Shown piece after piece: positions 25,559 through 36,523 of a stretch of 64,000 nucleotides of DNA. The DNA lies in the NCBI GenBank assembly GCA_910574455.1, contig CAJSYZ010000004.1:1860001-1924000 (forward strand), read 5' to 3'. The notes under the pieces are model-generated. The model had not been told where the DNA came from. It made no database searches and saw only the letters and a program-made list of their open reading frames with translations. Position 1 is the first letter of the stretch, and every line of letters starts with the position of its first letter. The DNA is from Trichaptum fuscoviolaceum. Its lineage: Eukaryota > Basidiomycota > Agaricomycetes > Hymenochaetales > Trichaptaceae. The translations under genes and the position numbers were made by a program.

Positions 25559-26640
25559 TTATTGTAATGCACTATCAGTATTATCGGCATCTCGGCATTT
25601 TATGTACCTCGGCACGGCCCGACTCGGAGCTGCTACTCCCTCACACATTCCTATTTGCAGCGGCATTTGCACACCTTCATTTTCCCTTCCGCAAATCTTC
25701 AGCTTCACAGTGTTTCCGCCCATGTGATAAAAGTCCAGCTTGATATTTATTTCAGATGGCTCCAGAACGAATGAACGAAGTAGAGTTGATATTACGATCT
25801 ACCAAGTATCATTACAACAGTAATATGCAGGCCGGAGTCGTTTGACGTACCTTCATCTCAGCGATGGCAAGCAATCTGCTGAGACAGACCTTCGGTCCAT
25901 TACCAAACGTCAAAACCTTCACATTTTTTCCTACTTCCTCTAGTTCTGTCAGCCAGCGCTCGGGTTTGAACTCCTCCGCATCAGGTCCCCCAGTGTGCTC
26001 ATCGACGTTCATGCCGTCACGCACAGATATATTCACTACTTGCCCGGGTTCGACTCGTACTTCATGTGCGTCTGTCAAGACAAGCGGATTGGATAGTGGA
26101 ATGAAGTCTGCCTTGACTGCCTGTCATATCTACATGAGAACCGGTTCAAGACTCAATAACGAGGGAACCTACCACCCTACTGATTTCCATCGGAACAGGT
26201 TTCATCCGACACGCCTCGCGCACAACTGCGTCGAGGTAGGGTAGGGAGTCTACGTTCATGAGATCTTCATAAACTAGCCTATGACCGTGAGTGGATTCGA
26301 AGTTGAGCAGCTCTTCCCGAAGCTTCGTCTATATGTCAGGATGACGGGAGAGTTCGTATAGACATTCCTGATTTTGTATGAATAGTGCTTAGGGGAGTGA
26401 AGAGGAGAGGGAGGGGCTTTCAGAAATAACATTTGCAGTGGACTCAGAGCCGGCAAAGAGAATCCCAATGATCTAATATACAACATATCTGGTTAAGCAC
26501 CCCCTTCTTAAGTAGTTGTCTAAACCTACATGAGCGATTGCCTCCTCGCGAGAGATTGCCTCTCCGCCGGCAGTGTGGCTTTCGTCTGCTAGGCGTAAGT
26601 AAACTTACATATAACAATTAAGGTGAATTGCTCACCAATC
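25559..26640 (-). pseudogene. Cytochrome P450 pseudogene (C-terminal half, nonsense codon)
   Basis: The minus strand carries the C-terminal half of a P450 in order. The oxygen-binding I-helix is IIGILFAGSESTAN (about 26470-26430), followed by an ELSRHPDI / TKLREELLNFE helix, the K-helix YLDAVVREACRM with its ExxR pair (about 26240-26200), FKPERW, the haem loop FGNGPKVCLSR with its Cys ligand (about 25900) and a terminal exon containing GGNTVKLK and EGVQMPLQ. A TAG stop (26329-26331) sits inside the helix between HPDI and TKLREE. The sequence between the I-helix and that helix no longer reads through. No N-terminal half was found upstream. Intact family members run to about 500 aa. It was probably an oxygenase of this cluster that has been lost. 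Confidence 0.78.
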
Positions 26641-27677
26641 AGCTCAAGTACCTTAGTATGTAATCCCCTTCGATGATTAGTGCAAAGACAGACACTACGA
26701 ACTTCAACACACTATAGCCCGAGAAAGCAAACATAGTTTCGAAGTCGTATAGGGCTCAATGAAAGAGATGGTAAGTAAATACCTGGTTGATAAAGTATTT
26801 AGGGAATTGGGCTTACCTCCAACTTCAATTGTCAATGCCAGTGATGGCAACCGCGTGGATCGAAAGACAAGCGCTCGGAGTTATGGGGCTCTTGCTTCCA
26901 ACCCTGTGCTGTAAGAATCTGGCTCGCCGTAGGAGGCCGAGGTTTGACCAGCAAGATAATGATAGCACAAGCAATCAATTCTTCGCTTACTGAAGAGAGT
27001 TCGAATCTAATATTTGCGTTTCTGCACGATGGACGTGTATCGCAAAGACGACACTAGTATTACAGAATCCGGATCAGATGGCCTATCAAGTCCAAGTGAG
27101 GTCCCGAAGTTGCAAACAGCAGAGCTTGCGACGTAGGCATTCACGAACCCTCAAATCGCTTCACCTCCTATAATGTGCCGGGGACGGACCTCGCCAATCA
27201 GTGCGTAGGCTCCCAACAGCGGCTGGTTTTATAGTTCAGTTCCAGAAGCATACAAAATTTGTCATATATATATCGGAAGAAGTCAGCATCACTCACTAAG
27301 GAGAGCTTCCCCTCTCTCATCACGTTTCACTTCAGGTCCATCACTCGCTAAGGTTGCAAGTCCAAGCAACTAGTTCTTGGCCTCCATACCGTTTGGCCTC
27401 CGAGGATGCTGTCTCCGAAACTGCTAGGGTCATATAGTTGTTGCGTCCCGAGTTTCTCTCTCACCCGGTACAACCCCTCCTCCGTTCGGGTATTGACATA
27501 AACGCCATCCAGCAGCACATGACCTGTGGTCCAAACAAAAAAGCAGACGCACCTGATGCGAGACGGATACCATCAAAGGCACGACCCCCACGGGGGACCC
27601 TGTCTGCCCATGAAGCCTATCAGTATGCTATCTCAGCAAGTGGCTACCGTAGTGTTCCTCAGAGGTCTAAGGCTTAA

Positions 27678-27705
27678 AGTTGTTGTTGTTGTTGTTTGTT
27701 GTTGC

Positions 27706-27751
<46 letters not shown>

Positions 27752-27752
27752 G
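27678..27752 (+). repeat. TTG trinucleotide microsatellite
   Basis: About 25 tandem TTG units, with two interruptions near the left end (an extra T and one CTG). Translations of this run give poly-Cys, poly-Val, poly-Asn or poly-Gln frames, which are artefacts. Confidence 0.95.
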
Positions 27753-28646
27753 ACGCCATCGCATACCTTGCACGGTATCGCGTTATGAACTCTGTGTGTC
27801 CGCTGTTTGTCATCACGACGGTGATGATGTAGCCGAACGACCACTGGTGACTGGCAGAACCAATCCGCCACTTTCACTTGCAAAGTCGGAGGTCACAACT
27901 GAGCTCGTCCAAAAAAGGTAATCACCACCGCCGTGACCCGGGGCTCCAAGTCGGAGTATCAGCTGACTTCCAAACAAGCTCAAACCCGGCCCGGGGAGCC
28001 TGCCACTGGAGCCCCTTTCGTCTACCGCCTGGCATGCTCTTGCACATTCGCAACTTCATGATTTATGACACAGTTGGTAAGCGAGTGATGATAGAGTCAG
28101 AATTTCCGGATGGCTTCGGTATGCCATTATTTCCAGTTTGCTCAGAACCTACGACTCTACTAGTAATGGACACGTTTTTGTTGTGGCCTCCATCCACATA
28201 AAACGACATTCACATTTGTAAGTAAATTTATAAAACTATATTCAGTCTTTTTAAAGTCTTTTCACAGTCATTTTCGTCAATCTTGTCCTTTTCAGTCAGG
28301 ACTTTGTTTGGAAGTGAGGTCGGAAAGTCGACTTAAGCTGCCCTCCGAATTGATTTACATTGACCTTGACCCGTAGGTCGTAGCAGCCTGAGGTCAAAGT
28401 CAAGGTTAAAATTTTCATTGAAATTCTGACTTAGCCTAGGTGAAACTACCGCAGACCTAACCTGACTTGTTCTGACTTTGCGGATCTCTAGGTACCACTA
28501 CAGCACTACTCCGACAGGGATTTTGACTAACTCTCATCATATCCAATAATCACCGGTATACATCCTTAGTACACTCTCATTAAAAAGAAAATCGAAGCAA
28601 CTCTCTCGGTCACAGAGTTGATGCTATCAAAGTATATCTAAGGACT

Positions 28647-28663
28647 CCCCCCCCCCCCCCCCC
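28647..28663 (+). repeat. Poly-C homopolymer, 17 bases
   Basis: An uninterrupted run of C. Length in the true genome may differ because such runs are error-prone in sequencing. Confidence 0.9.
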
Positions 28664-29303
28664 TTGCTACCGTCGCTGGTACAGGCCACCCGCTAGGTAG
28701 TGGTAATACAATTCAGCGGACAGATGGAGAATCTCTTCTCCGAGTCAGATGCTCAAACTCAGCGCGCCAACTTTGTCAAACGATACATCATGCTTGGCCC
28801 ATCTTCGTGCCGCATCCATTGTTTGCATACGAAGATCAATATCATCATCAAGAGTGACAAACGATGCACTCGACGGCCAGACAGCCGAGCTATGACGAGA
28901 AAAGAAGCCTGTAATCACTTTACTTCCGTTTCTTCTGAAGCTATATGAGGATATCGTATCTATCAATCACCTTCCTATAGCCTACAAAATCGCGCCCGAC
29001 GAAGTGCTCTTGCGGACGTACTGGGTTTATGTGGCATTAACCAACTGTGAGTGTTGGCATCATGGTTATGGTGCTAAATATATACTGAATTGTACCACGC
29101 ATACTATACGGGAGGTAGATTGACTTATATGGGAGACTATCTTGAGACAGGGATAGAGATTGGGGAGGAATTTGTAGTATTACTTACACCGCAAGGAGTA
29201 GGATTATTACGCGATAAACCCCCAAAGCCAATCACCGGCAAGGGGATTCAATGTATAAGTACTGCGTTGGATCCACTGGGATTCGATTCCACAACTCATC
29301 CCC

Positions 29304-30261
29304 ATGGCTTCCACGAACGAGAAAGAGTACCAGCCCGGTGCAGATTATGTCATCAACACAGACGACGAAGAGCTGTTGAGGTGGTTCTCAATTCTTCTGC
29401 ATGTGCGAAGAAATATAATTGATTGCTTGCTCCCAGGTTGAACAGACAGCATCAATTTGCCCTGTCGACGGTCTATGGCGGTCGATTAATCTATGATAAA
29501 TCGATCGTGCTCGGGCCTGGTGATCGAGTTCTTGATTCTGGGACAGGAACAGGTGAGGTTCTCGACGAGTTACGGACGATCGCCTTACACAAAATTTTCA
29601 AGGGATTTGGTTACAGCACCTTTCCAGGGAGGTCCCACACGTTGGCGTTATGATCGGCATAGACGTGAATGGGCACAATTTTCCTCCGTCCCCGACATCA
29701 CCCAACCTTCACTTTCAAGTGGCATCCGCAACAAAGCTTCCGGATATCTGGACAGGCTATTTCGACCTCATCCACCAGCGTTTTCTCCAGGGTGCTCTCA
29801 ATTCGGCAGAATGGCCAACTGTGCTATCCGAATTTCGGCGTGCTTTGAAACCTGGTGGACATCTTCAGCTGATTGAGGGACAGCCGGAAGACATGCGAAA
29901 CTGTGGCCCGGCTTTCGCGCGCTTAGTACGTCTACATAATGAGCTCTTGGAGCAAAGGAAAATGCTTCCCGAGTGCTGCTCTTTGTTGCCACGGATGCTC
30001 GAAGACGCAGGGTTCGAGGAAATTATTAGCTCCAAGACGTACGTCCCTATAGGTGATGCAGGAGGAGAGCTGGGTCAGCTAGGGCGCAAAGTCTTGACTG
30101 CCGTCTTCGATCGAACGCTTCCTGCGTTGTTGGCGTCAGGAATCGTCGAATCCGCCAGCGAATATAAGGAGCTCATGGACGCAGCAGAGAGGGAATATGA
30201 CGGTCCAGAAAAAATGTCCATAGCATACTGGATGTTCTGCGCGAGAAGGCCCGTTCGGTAG
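29304..30261 (+). CDS. SAM-dependent class I methyltransferase
   Basis: The protein likely methylates an O, N or C atom of a small molecule. Three exons (29304-29380, 29437-29552, 29603-30261) sum to 852 nt, or 283 aa, with no internal stop. The order of blocks is typical of the fungal LaeA-like/small-molecule methyltransferase group: LNRQHQFAL and GGRLIYD at the N-terminus, the SAM-binding motif I VLDSGTGTGIW (joined across intron 2), an acidic strand end in IGIDVNG, the FDLIHQRF strand and the RALKPGGHLQLIE block. Asp is normally followed by one residue and the Gly run in motif I; here it is DSGTGTG, which is acceptable. The C-terminus ends in a YWMFCARRP strand. It stands alone between the P450 pseudogene and repeat DNA, and could supply a methyl group to the cluster product. 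Confidence 0.87.
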
Positions 30262-31993
30262 TAGTATCAGATTCCCTGCATGGATGTTTAAGGGTTAGAA
30301 TATTAGCAGCGGGAGCATATGTAGTATTGCACGTCAGGATGCAGGAAAAGTGGCATCACTTCTTGTGTACTAGTTTGGGTTCTTGTCAGAATAGTGGCAG
30401 CGTGCTAAAATATGCGTCACTTCTCATCCACGCAGAAGGATCCTTTAATGCGAGTTTATCAGCTCAGACATCGTGTTTGTATTTAAGTATGCTTACTCAC
30501 ATCATATAACAGCATATGACTCCAAGATATACCTTTGTATTCTCATACTTCGAGGCTAGACTAAGCTCAAAGTCAATTATAGTTTTATGCGGGTAGCTGT
30601 GAAGGGAGGGCCTCTGGCGGCTGGCCATTCCAGCCCTTTGCCGTTCCTTCAGTACAGCAAATACATATGAAGCAATATGGCATCCAATAATGTTGAGAGA
30701 AGAGACAGAGCGTCTTGATAGTGCGTATTCTCGGGGACGAGTCCTTGCCAAACCAAACATCTTTCACCGGATGAGGGACTACCGATTCCCGAAGAGGTGC
30801 TCGCATCAGCGCTCATCACCTGCTGTAGGAACCATTGCTGGTAAACATCTCCTCGGTTCCAGATTACATTGTGACCCTAGCATACAGAACTTCGGAATCC
30901 ATGGGGTTCACTCACCCTTTGTGATGGTCGAAACTTCGAATTTTGATTCTGATATCGTCCAAGTTGATCTATAATCACTGGTCTTAGCGGAAATATAGTT
31001 TACAGTATAAAATGATGTCACCGTAATAGCGGACCTCATCATCAACTCGGCGTCCACTTTCTGAGGTATGTCTGGGTGCAATGCTTCTCAAGACTAGCCT
31101 AGAGCAAGATGCGTTTTGCCACACCCACGCAATGAGTCGGAAGAAGAAAGGTGGGCTACGAGATCCTCACTGGATGTTGACATACCATAGTCGCCCGCCT
31201 AACACTGACCTTGAAGGCTGTATGGTCGACACGAAATTGTACTCGCCGCGGCCTATGAAGGTCGATTTATATTGGACAGGTGAGAAGTGTGTTGATCAAA
31301 GCTAGTAGTAGTTGTTTCTCGAATATACGAAAAGTATTTGGTTATTGATGGACTTCACACTGGCTGTGACGCAATGTAAGGTCAGGTGAGGTCAGATAGG
31401 TTTTTGCATGGAAGCCTGATCTTACCTGCTGCGACTCGGACCGTCAAGACCTGCCCGTGAGGTTCGAAAAATCCAGAGATTAAGACAAAGTAACTGAGGA
31501 AGAAATTCATATAGATCTTTAATAAGTGCTACTTGCATATATCCTATGTGGGTGGAGGACTTGTCCGTTAGAGTCGATGGTTGTGAACTGAGGGGAGAGC
31601 GGGAAAAAAGTCATCAGCCAAACCCGGATTTAGACGGAGCTTGAAATATCATAATTATTGTGACGTCATCCCGGGTCGGCACTGCTGACGTAACCCTTGG
31701 CTTCAATTTCAAGTCGGAGTCTGACCGTGCTCTGTATCGAACCACATCATTTCTCCCTTCAAAAAAACATCAAGCTACGATTTCTACCGATTGACACGAC
31801 TTCTTGCTATTCTTCATTGAGAATTTTCCGGAGAATACTCTGGGCTCAATATACATTCACAGGAAGAAGATATGTAAATAGAATACCATCCGCAGATTCA
31901 TCTATCCTGACTATGGCCGTGGCCTACAAAAATCAAGATCCTCGAGACGTTATAGTACATGATACAAAGCTGTAGCTATAGGGTATATGACAG
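30262..31993. other. Gene-poor 1.7-kb stretch
   Basis: No supported gene. The frame 31081-31305 (+) is unrecognised. The part at 31370-31450 contains repeated AGGTC/GACCT words similar to those near 28.4 kb, and copy 2 of a diverged repeat lies at 31695-31910. Confidence 0.4.
31695..31910 (+). repeat. Diverged repeat, copy 2 (partner at 22.5 kb)
   Basis: Matches copy 1 at 22460-22700 in the same orientation, including TATCGAACCACATCAT and GATTGACAC followed by ACTTCTTGC. No terminal inverted repeat or target-site duplication could be defined by eye. Confidence 0.6.
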
Positions 31994-33637
31994 TCAGGCT
32001 CCAATAATCTCCTTGCACGCCTGCTTCAGCACCAACTCATTATTTTTATCAGGATCCGACGACTCCAGGCATTCAATGAAGAGATGGCCAAGTCGATTGT
32101 CTTGCAACAGCTCGTTCTCTAACTTCATCCGCTTCACGGTATTCCCGTAAAGTATGTCACTGCATAGGATATATGCGAGAATAAGACATGGGCGTATTGC
32201 ATTTCTAACATGCAAAGCACTCAGTCGCTTGTTTTTTAATACAGTTTTAAGAATAGATCGCTCACCGTGAGAACAATGTAAGTGAGTCCCTGAGTCTACT
32301 TTGATAATATTGTATCGATTTTTGAGCATCGAATTCTTGTGTAGCTTCTCGGAATCCAGGATCCTGTGTAGCTCCGGGAAGGTGCTTCTTAATGTGGCTT
32401 TGGATGGCCATATCGAGAGCATGTGTTGCTTTGGCAGCACGGAAAAGATCTCGGAAAGAGCGAACTTTATTCCCTCTGGATGCCGTGCTGGTATCCGAGG
32501 GATCGAAATAAAAGGCTGTGAAAGCGTCCTCTATAGCAAGCTTTGCTGAAGCAGTCGAGAGCTCGACAGCAAAGGCTGATACATCCCGAACTTGATTAAT
32601 ACTCGTTGCCTCCCCGGCTGCGGTTATACTCAATATTATTGTTGACAATGCACGCCGTACATGCGCGTAAATGATGAGTTTCTTGAACAGGAAGTTCGGA
32701 AAATTAGAGATCGTCAGCTGGTTGGTCGTGACGGAGTTCGAGCTTGCTATAGCTAAGTCTTTTGTGAGAATACTGTCTTCCTCCGCCCTGGAGATTTTCT
32801 TGAGTAATGTGGTAAGAGTTAACTGAGTAAAAACTTGCACTCACTGAACGTGAGAAATGAGATCAAGAATAAATTGAAACTCCGTCAGCGGTATTTCTAT
32901 TTTCGCTGGTATATTCGTATAGGACGGCACATTCGACCGACGGACCATTTGACCTATATCTGAGTGGCCGAAAATTGCCCTCACGCTGGCCAGAGCTAAG
33001 ACGTGAAGCTTGCAAATAAGAATCGAGTCCTCAAATGTAAGTATGTTCTCCCGGCTGCGCATCATTCTCTTGAAATCATTCAAATCCCAGAACTTCGAGG
33101 TCCTTTTGCCAAATGTACTGCGTCCAAGATTTGCAAGGGTAAGGTCTGAGTCAATTCCGTCTTTTCCTATACACATTCGCAATAGGAAGGGGAAAGACAT
33201 GGACGTCCTGATTATGCACATTAGTGCATCTCTTTGCAACGCAGCCGTAGGCTTTCTGTGGGGTTTTGTCAATGGAAGTTATGTCAAGCAGGAGGGCTGA
33301 TACTCAACAGTGCGTAGTGTATTATCTTGCCATACTTCTTCGTCAACCCTTTACATAGACCCTTCAGCTGCTCACTTGTGAGCGCCTTGCTGTCCACAGG
33401 CCACGAATTTAACAGTTCACAAATCTGTCGTTCGAATGAAGATGGGTGTCCGATGCAGTGTTGTATAAGGGCGTCGATATGGCTCCCAATGTGTTTCTGT
33501 AGGAAGAGATCCAGGGTGCGGCCTGCCACATGAAGACCATTGACAGTGTCCATGCTCGGATTTAACGGCTGGGACGGCGGCGTCGACTCATATCTTGTCA
33601 GTGGATAGCCAGCCTGGAAGATCTGATAGGTATCCAT
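31994..33637 (-). CDS. Helical orphan protein, multi-exon
   Basis: A chain of minus-strand exons can be followed: from an ATG at 33637 to about 33300, then 33270-32841, 32835-32290 and 32275-31994. The translated pieces are rich in Leu, Ala and Ser, have no clear membrane helix, and read as long amphipathic helices. I do not recognise a domain or catalytic motif. Exon borders are approximate and the start could lie further upstream. It lies in a gene-poor zone and has no visible tie to the biosynthetic genes. Confidence 0.45.
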
Positions 33638-33843
33638 ACGCCTGTTCCTGGTCCGTCGGTTTGTCAGTTTTGGGCTATGAGCTATGGGTGGTTGAGAGTA
33701 TGGAACGAGAGAGGACAACGGAATCTGGAATGAACGAAAGAGAGAATACAACGAGAGAGCGTCTATGGTCATCCCCCAACACCAGGCTGTGTAGCGTGTC
33801 ATTGCTGAGACGCCTGCAGTCAATAAGAACTTTATAATTTATG

Positions 33844-34194
33844 CTAATGCAAACCCCGGGCTATCGACCGACCAGCAATCAAAGAAGCCAAACGTGAGCG
33901 ATCAATTCTGCTAAGCAGGAGCTTTCTCAACTCTATATCATCATGATACATAGAGATCATGGAAGTCGTATTTGTCGTTATATCGAGTGGTCCAGTGGGA
34001 CAAATAAGCGCCCACTGGGATCCAGTCAGGCCGCCAGTGAGGGCTTTATTTAAGTTGCCGGTATACTGTAACTTGAAGTCCCAAATCGGCTGCGCTTGTT
34101 GTATCGCCACTAACATTGTACTAAGTTGAATTTTATCAACCACCATCATGAACCTAGCTACAGAGCCTTCATCCAGCGCTGTCTTTCCCATCAT
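33844..34194 (-). CDS. Hypothetical protein, 116 aa
   Basis: A single open frame directly upstream of the helical orphan gene on the same strand. It begins with two Met codons and has no recognised motif. It may be a 5' exon of the downstream gene, a separate small gene, or a chance frame. Confidence 0.28.
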   Translation of the reverse strand: MMGKTALDEGSVARFMMVVDKIQLSTMLVAIQQAQPIWDFKLQYTGNLNKALTGGLTGSQWALICPTGPLDITTNTTSMISMYHDDIELRKLLLSRIDRSRLASLIAGRSIARGLH

Positions 34195-34826
34195 CTATGT
34201 GTGCCTGCTGTCCTAGCGCTTAATGGCGAGCACAGTTCAGTACGCCTGCCCGGTGTGTTCTGGGTGTCCCAGCGGGAAAAATGACTCGGAAAATAATCAT
34301 TAAGTTATACCCTCATTAGTGAGTCCAAGCAATACCTAGCAGTATACCCAAATTACTCTTCTTCTTTCTTCTCGTCGAGCCATGTTATTCACTCTCTTCC
34401 TCTTGTCAAAAAAGACGCCAAAGCGGTGTGCCTTGAATTCATATATATGCTTTGGAATGGCTATGCGATGGATACCATCACACTTCTATGCTTCCTTGTA
34501 ACTCACTGATCCAAAGCTCTTCAATACATAGCCTCAGAGCCTGAATAGTGCTCTTATTGCCTACAGTATGCTGTGAGCTTCTCAAAGTACTCATAAGGTG
34601 AGACAAGCAATCACTTTCAAGGACTGCACCCTATCATCAACCCACTCGAATTACTCACAACTCGAATGAATTATCAACTTTCAAGTTGCCCCAATGGCCC
34701 TCCAATCAATACTGACATCGCGGGGATAGGCGTTCGTGTCTCATTTTATGCACAGTCCTATATATACGGTAAGCAATTTAATATCGAGCGCTATAATGTG
34801 CATAAATGATATCGTTTTATATAGCC
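34195..34826. other. Intergenic region, divergent promoters
   Basis: Separates minus-strand orphan frames from the plus-strand membrane protein. A TATATATAC stretch lies at about 34761-34769, some 60 bp before the ATG at 34827, and may act as a TATA element. Nothing else was recognised. Confidence 0.35.
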
Positions 34827-36026
34827 ATGCTGGCAGTTCGTTCGAATAAGGCTAGTGAGATAGCAGCCGCTCTCTCGACACTGGTTGCCACAGATGTCGC
34901 CATGATCACCAGCGCCTCCATCCTCGAAATGAAGAGCAATCCTAGCATAACATTCCATGAGTAAGTAGACATTAATCTCTGAGCAAGATCAAGCGTTACT
35001 AATCCGAACAAATTATTGCAGCGGGATCATCGTTTTATATTTGACCGTCATTGCGACTGCCTCCTTAATGATATCACTCTCGTCTTATGCACGATTCAAA
35101 AAGAACAACCGGATTATACATGCGATGGTAGTCGTACAGACATTGATGCTTATTGCGTTCGCGGGAATTTTGCTTTCACGAGCAAGAACCTTCGGGAGCA
35201 ACCCCGAATGTAACGAGACGATCACGGTGGTTATACTCTTCATATCGATTCATGACTTCCGAGTCTCTCTTCGAATTCTCATCGCTCTCATCGTTGCATT
35301 TGGTGGATTATTTGTTTACTTGCTAGTATGTGATTACCGACATATAATCCTCAAGCAAATTTTAGGTATGGATTTGCCTCATCGAAAGAGTTGGAGAGAT
35401 TCAAAAGTAGCGCTACTAGGGTGTTCAAAAACACGCGAGGTGCCAATGGGGTATGAAGAGAGAGAGGATAACCTGAACGTTATGTTAATAGTACGTGCAC
35501 CTCATTTGTCAAGTCATAAGAAACACAGTGTGACTTCTTATCCGTAGCCATCGATTAGCCCGCACAATGCTCAGGGTGACAGTTCTATTCAACCTGAGGA
35601 ACCGGCCATTCTAAATGCATCCGAAGTCTCTTATCGCTATCGAAGACAAAAGGTGCGGTCCTCGAAAGTCATACCCAGAACGACAGAGAACGGTGGCTAC
35701 TGGGGCCTTCTGATCGCGAAGCTCATTCTTATATCCGTGATTGGGATATTGCTCATAGCAAACGCGGAGCTGCTCATACATAAGAATAAATTCACAGGGA
35801 GTGAATCAGAGAATGAATGGTACTTTGGTCAGGTGCGTAGATATCATGATGATGTTTGTTAAGCCTTTGGCATGTTGATATATTTTCTTCAAAGACATTG
35901 CCTCTAATGCTAATCGCCTTGCCTCTCATGGATGCTGCGAAGCTGTATTATGAGAACAAATTACATCCCCGTCCGCACCTCGCAAACAATGTTGCTTCTA
36001 CTCAAGCCACTGAGCATGTTCCTTGA
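34827..36026 (+). CDS. Multi-pass membrane protein of unknown function
   Basis: The model starts at 34827. Introns fall at 34961-35021 (joining CATGA to CGGG to give FHDGII), about 35490-35547, and about 35833-35895. The protein has about six hydrophobic segments: one each around IIVLYLTVIATASLM, HAMVVVQTLMLIAFAGILL, TVVILFISI, ALIVAFGGLFVYLLV, LLIAKLILISVIGILLI and LPLMLIALPLM. Between the fourth and fifth lies a charged loop of about 100 residues. I do not recognise a family with certainty. It is not similar by eye to the MFS transporter at 61 kb. A small upstream exon is possible. Confidence 0.6.
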
Positions 36027-36523
36027 GTGCGCGTTTTTTCTGTGATTATGTACTTGAACAATTTGTATACCCATATACCCATGTATACCAATACCCGAGA
36101 TTCCACTATAGCTGTATATGTTGCGATCAAGTATAGTTGTCTTTCTTCGCACCATTAGGGAAGTTACAATTTCATGCGTTGTATACCTGGAAATACGCAC
36201 AAAATCACCCCGAAACCTCATTGGCCAAGAAGGTAGAAGAAAGCTTCTTTAATGCTTCAGAACTGTGATCAAATAAATGTATAAGAAATAGCTGAATAAC
36301 AAGCCAATGAGGCTTTCCAGAAGCATACTTCGATTCGTGAGCTATTATGTTTTAAGAGTTTCGATGAAATTTACATTATCTACATCCACGAAATTGTGGT
36401 TAAGTGTACAGGCCAGTACATATGAATAATACATGATGATTCGTGTTCAATTGTATCTTTCCAACTTCATCTCATTATTCGGGGACTGAAAAAAACATCA
36501 GACACCACTTTTAGCAGATGATC
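36027..36523. other. Convergent intergenic region
   Basis: AT-rich spacer between the ends of the membrane protein gene (+) and the monooxygenase gene (-). No gene was seen. Confidence 0.4.

Larger units (their letters stand above)
26641..29303. other. Gene-poor 2.7-kb stretch with simple repeats
   Basis: No intact gene is supported. The stretch holds a TTG microsatellite (27678-27752), a run of 17 C (28647-28663) and a block of GACCT/AGGTC-type words around 28300-28480. The frame 27878-28201 (+) is unrecognised and may be a transposon remnant. No N-terminal P450 exons were found. Confidence 0.4.

Noticed and set aside
27526..27883. Open frames with poly-Cys or poly-Asn/Gln tracts
   Set aside because: They are translations of the TTG microsatellite on either strand and contain no protein-like sequence.
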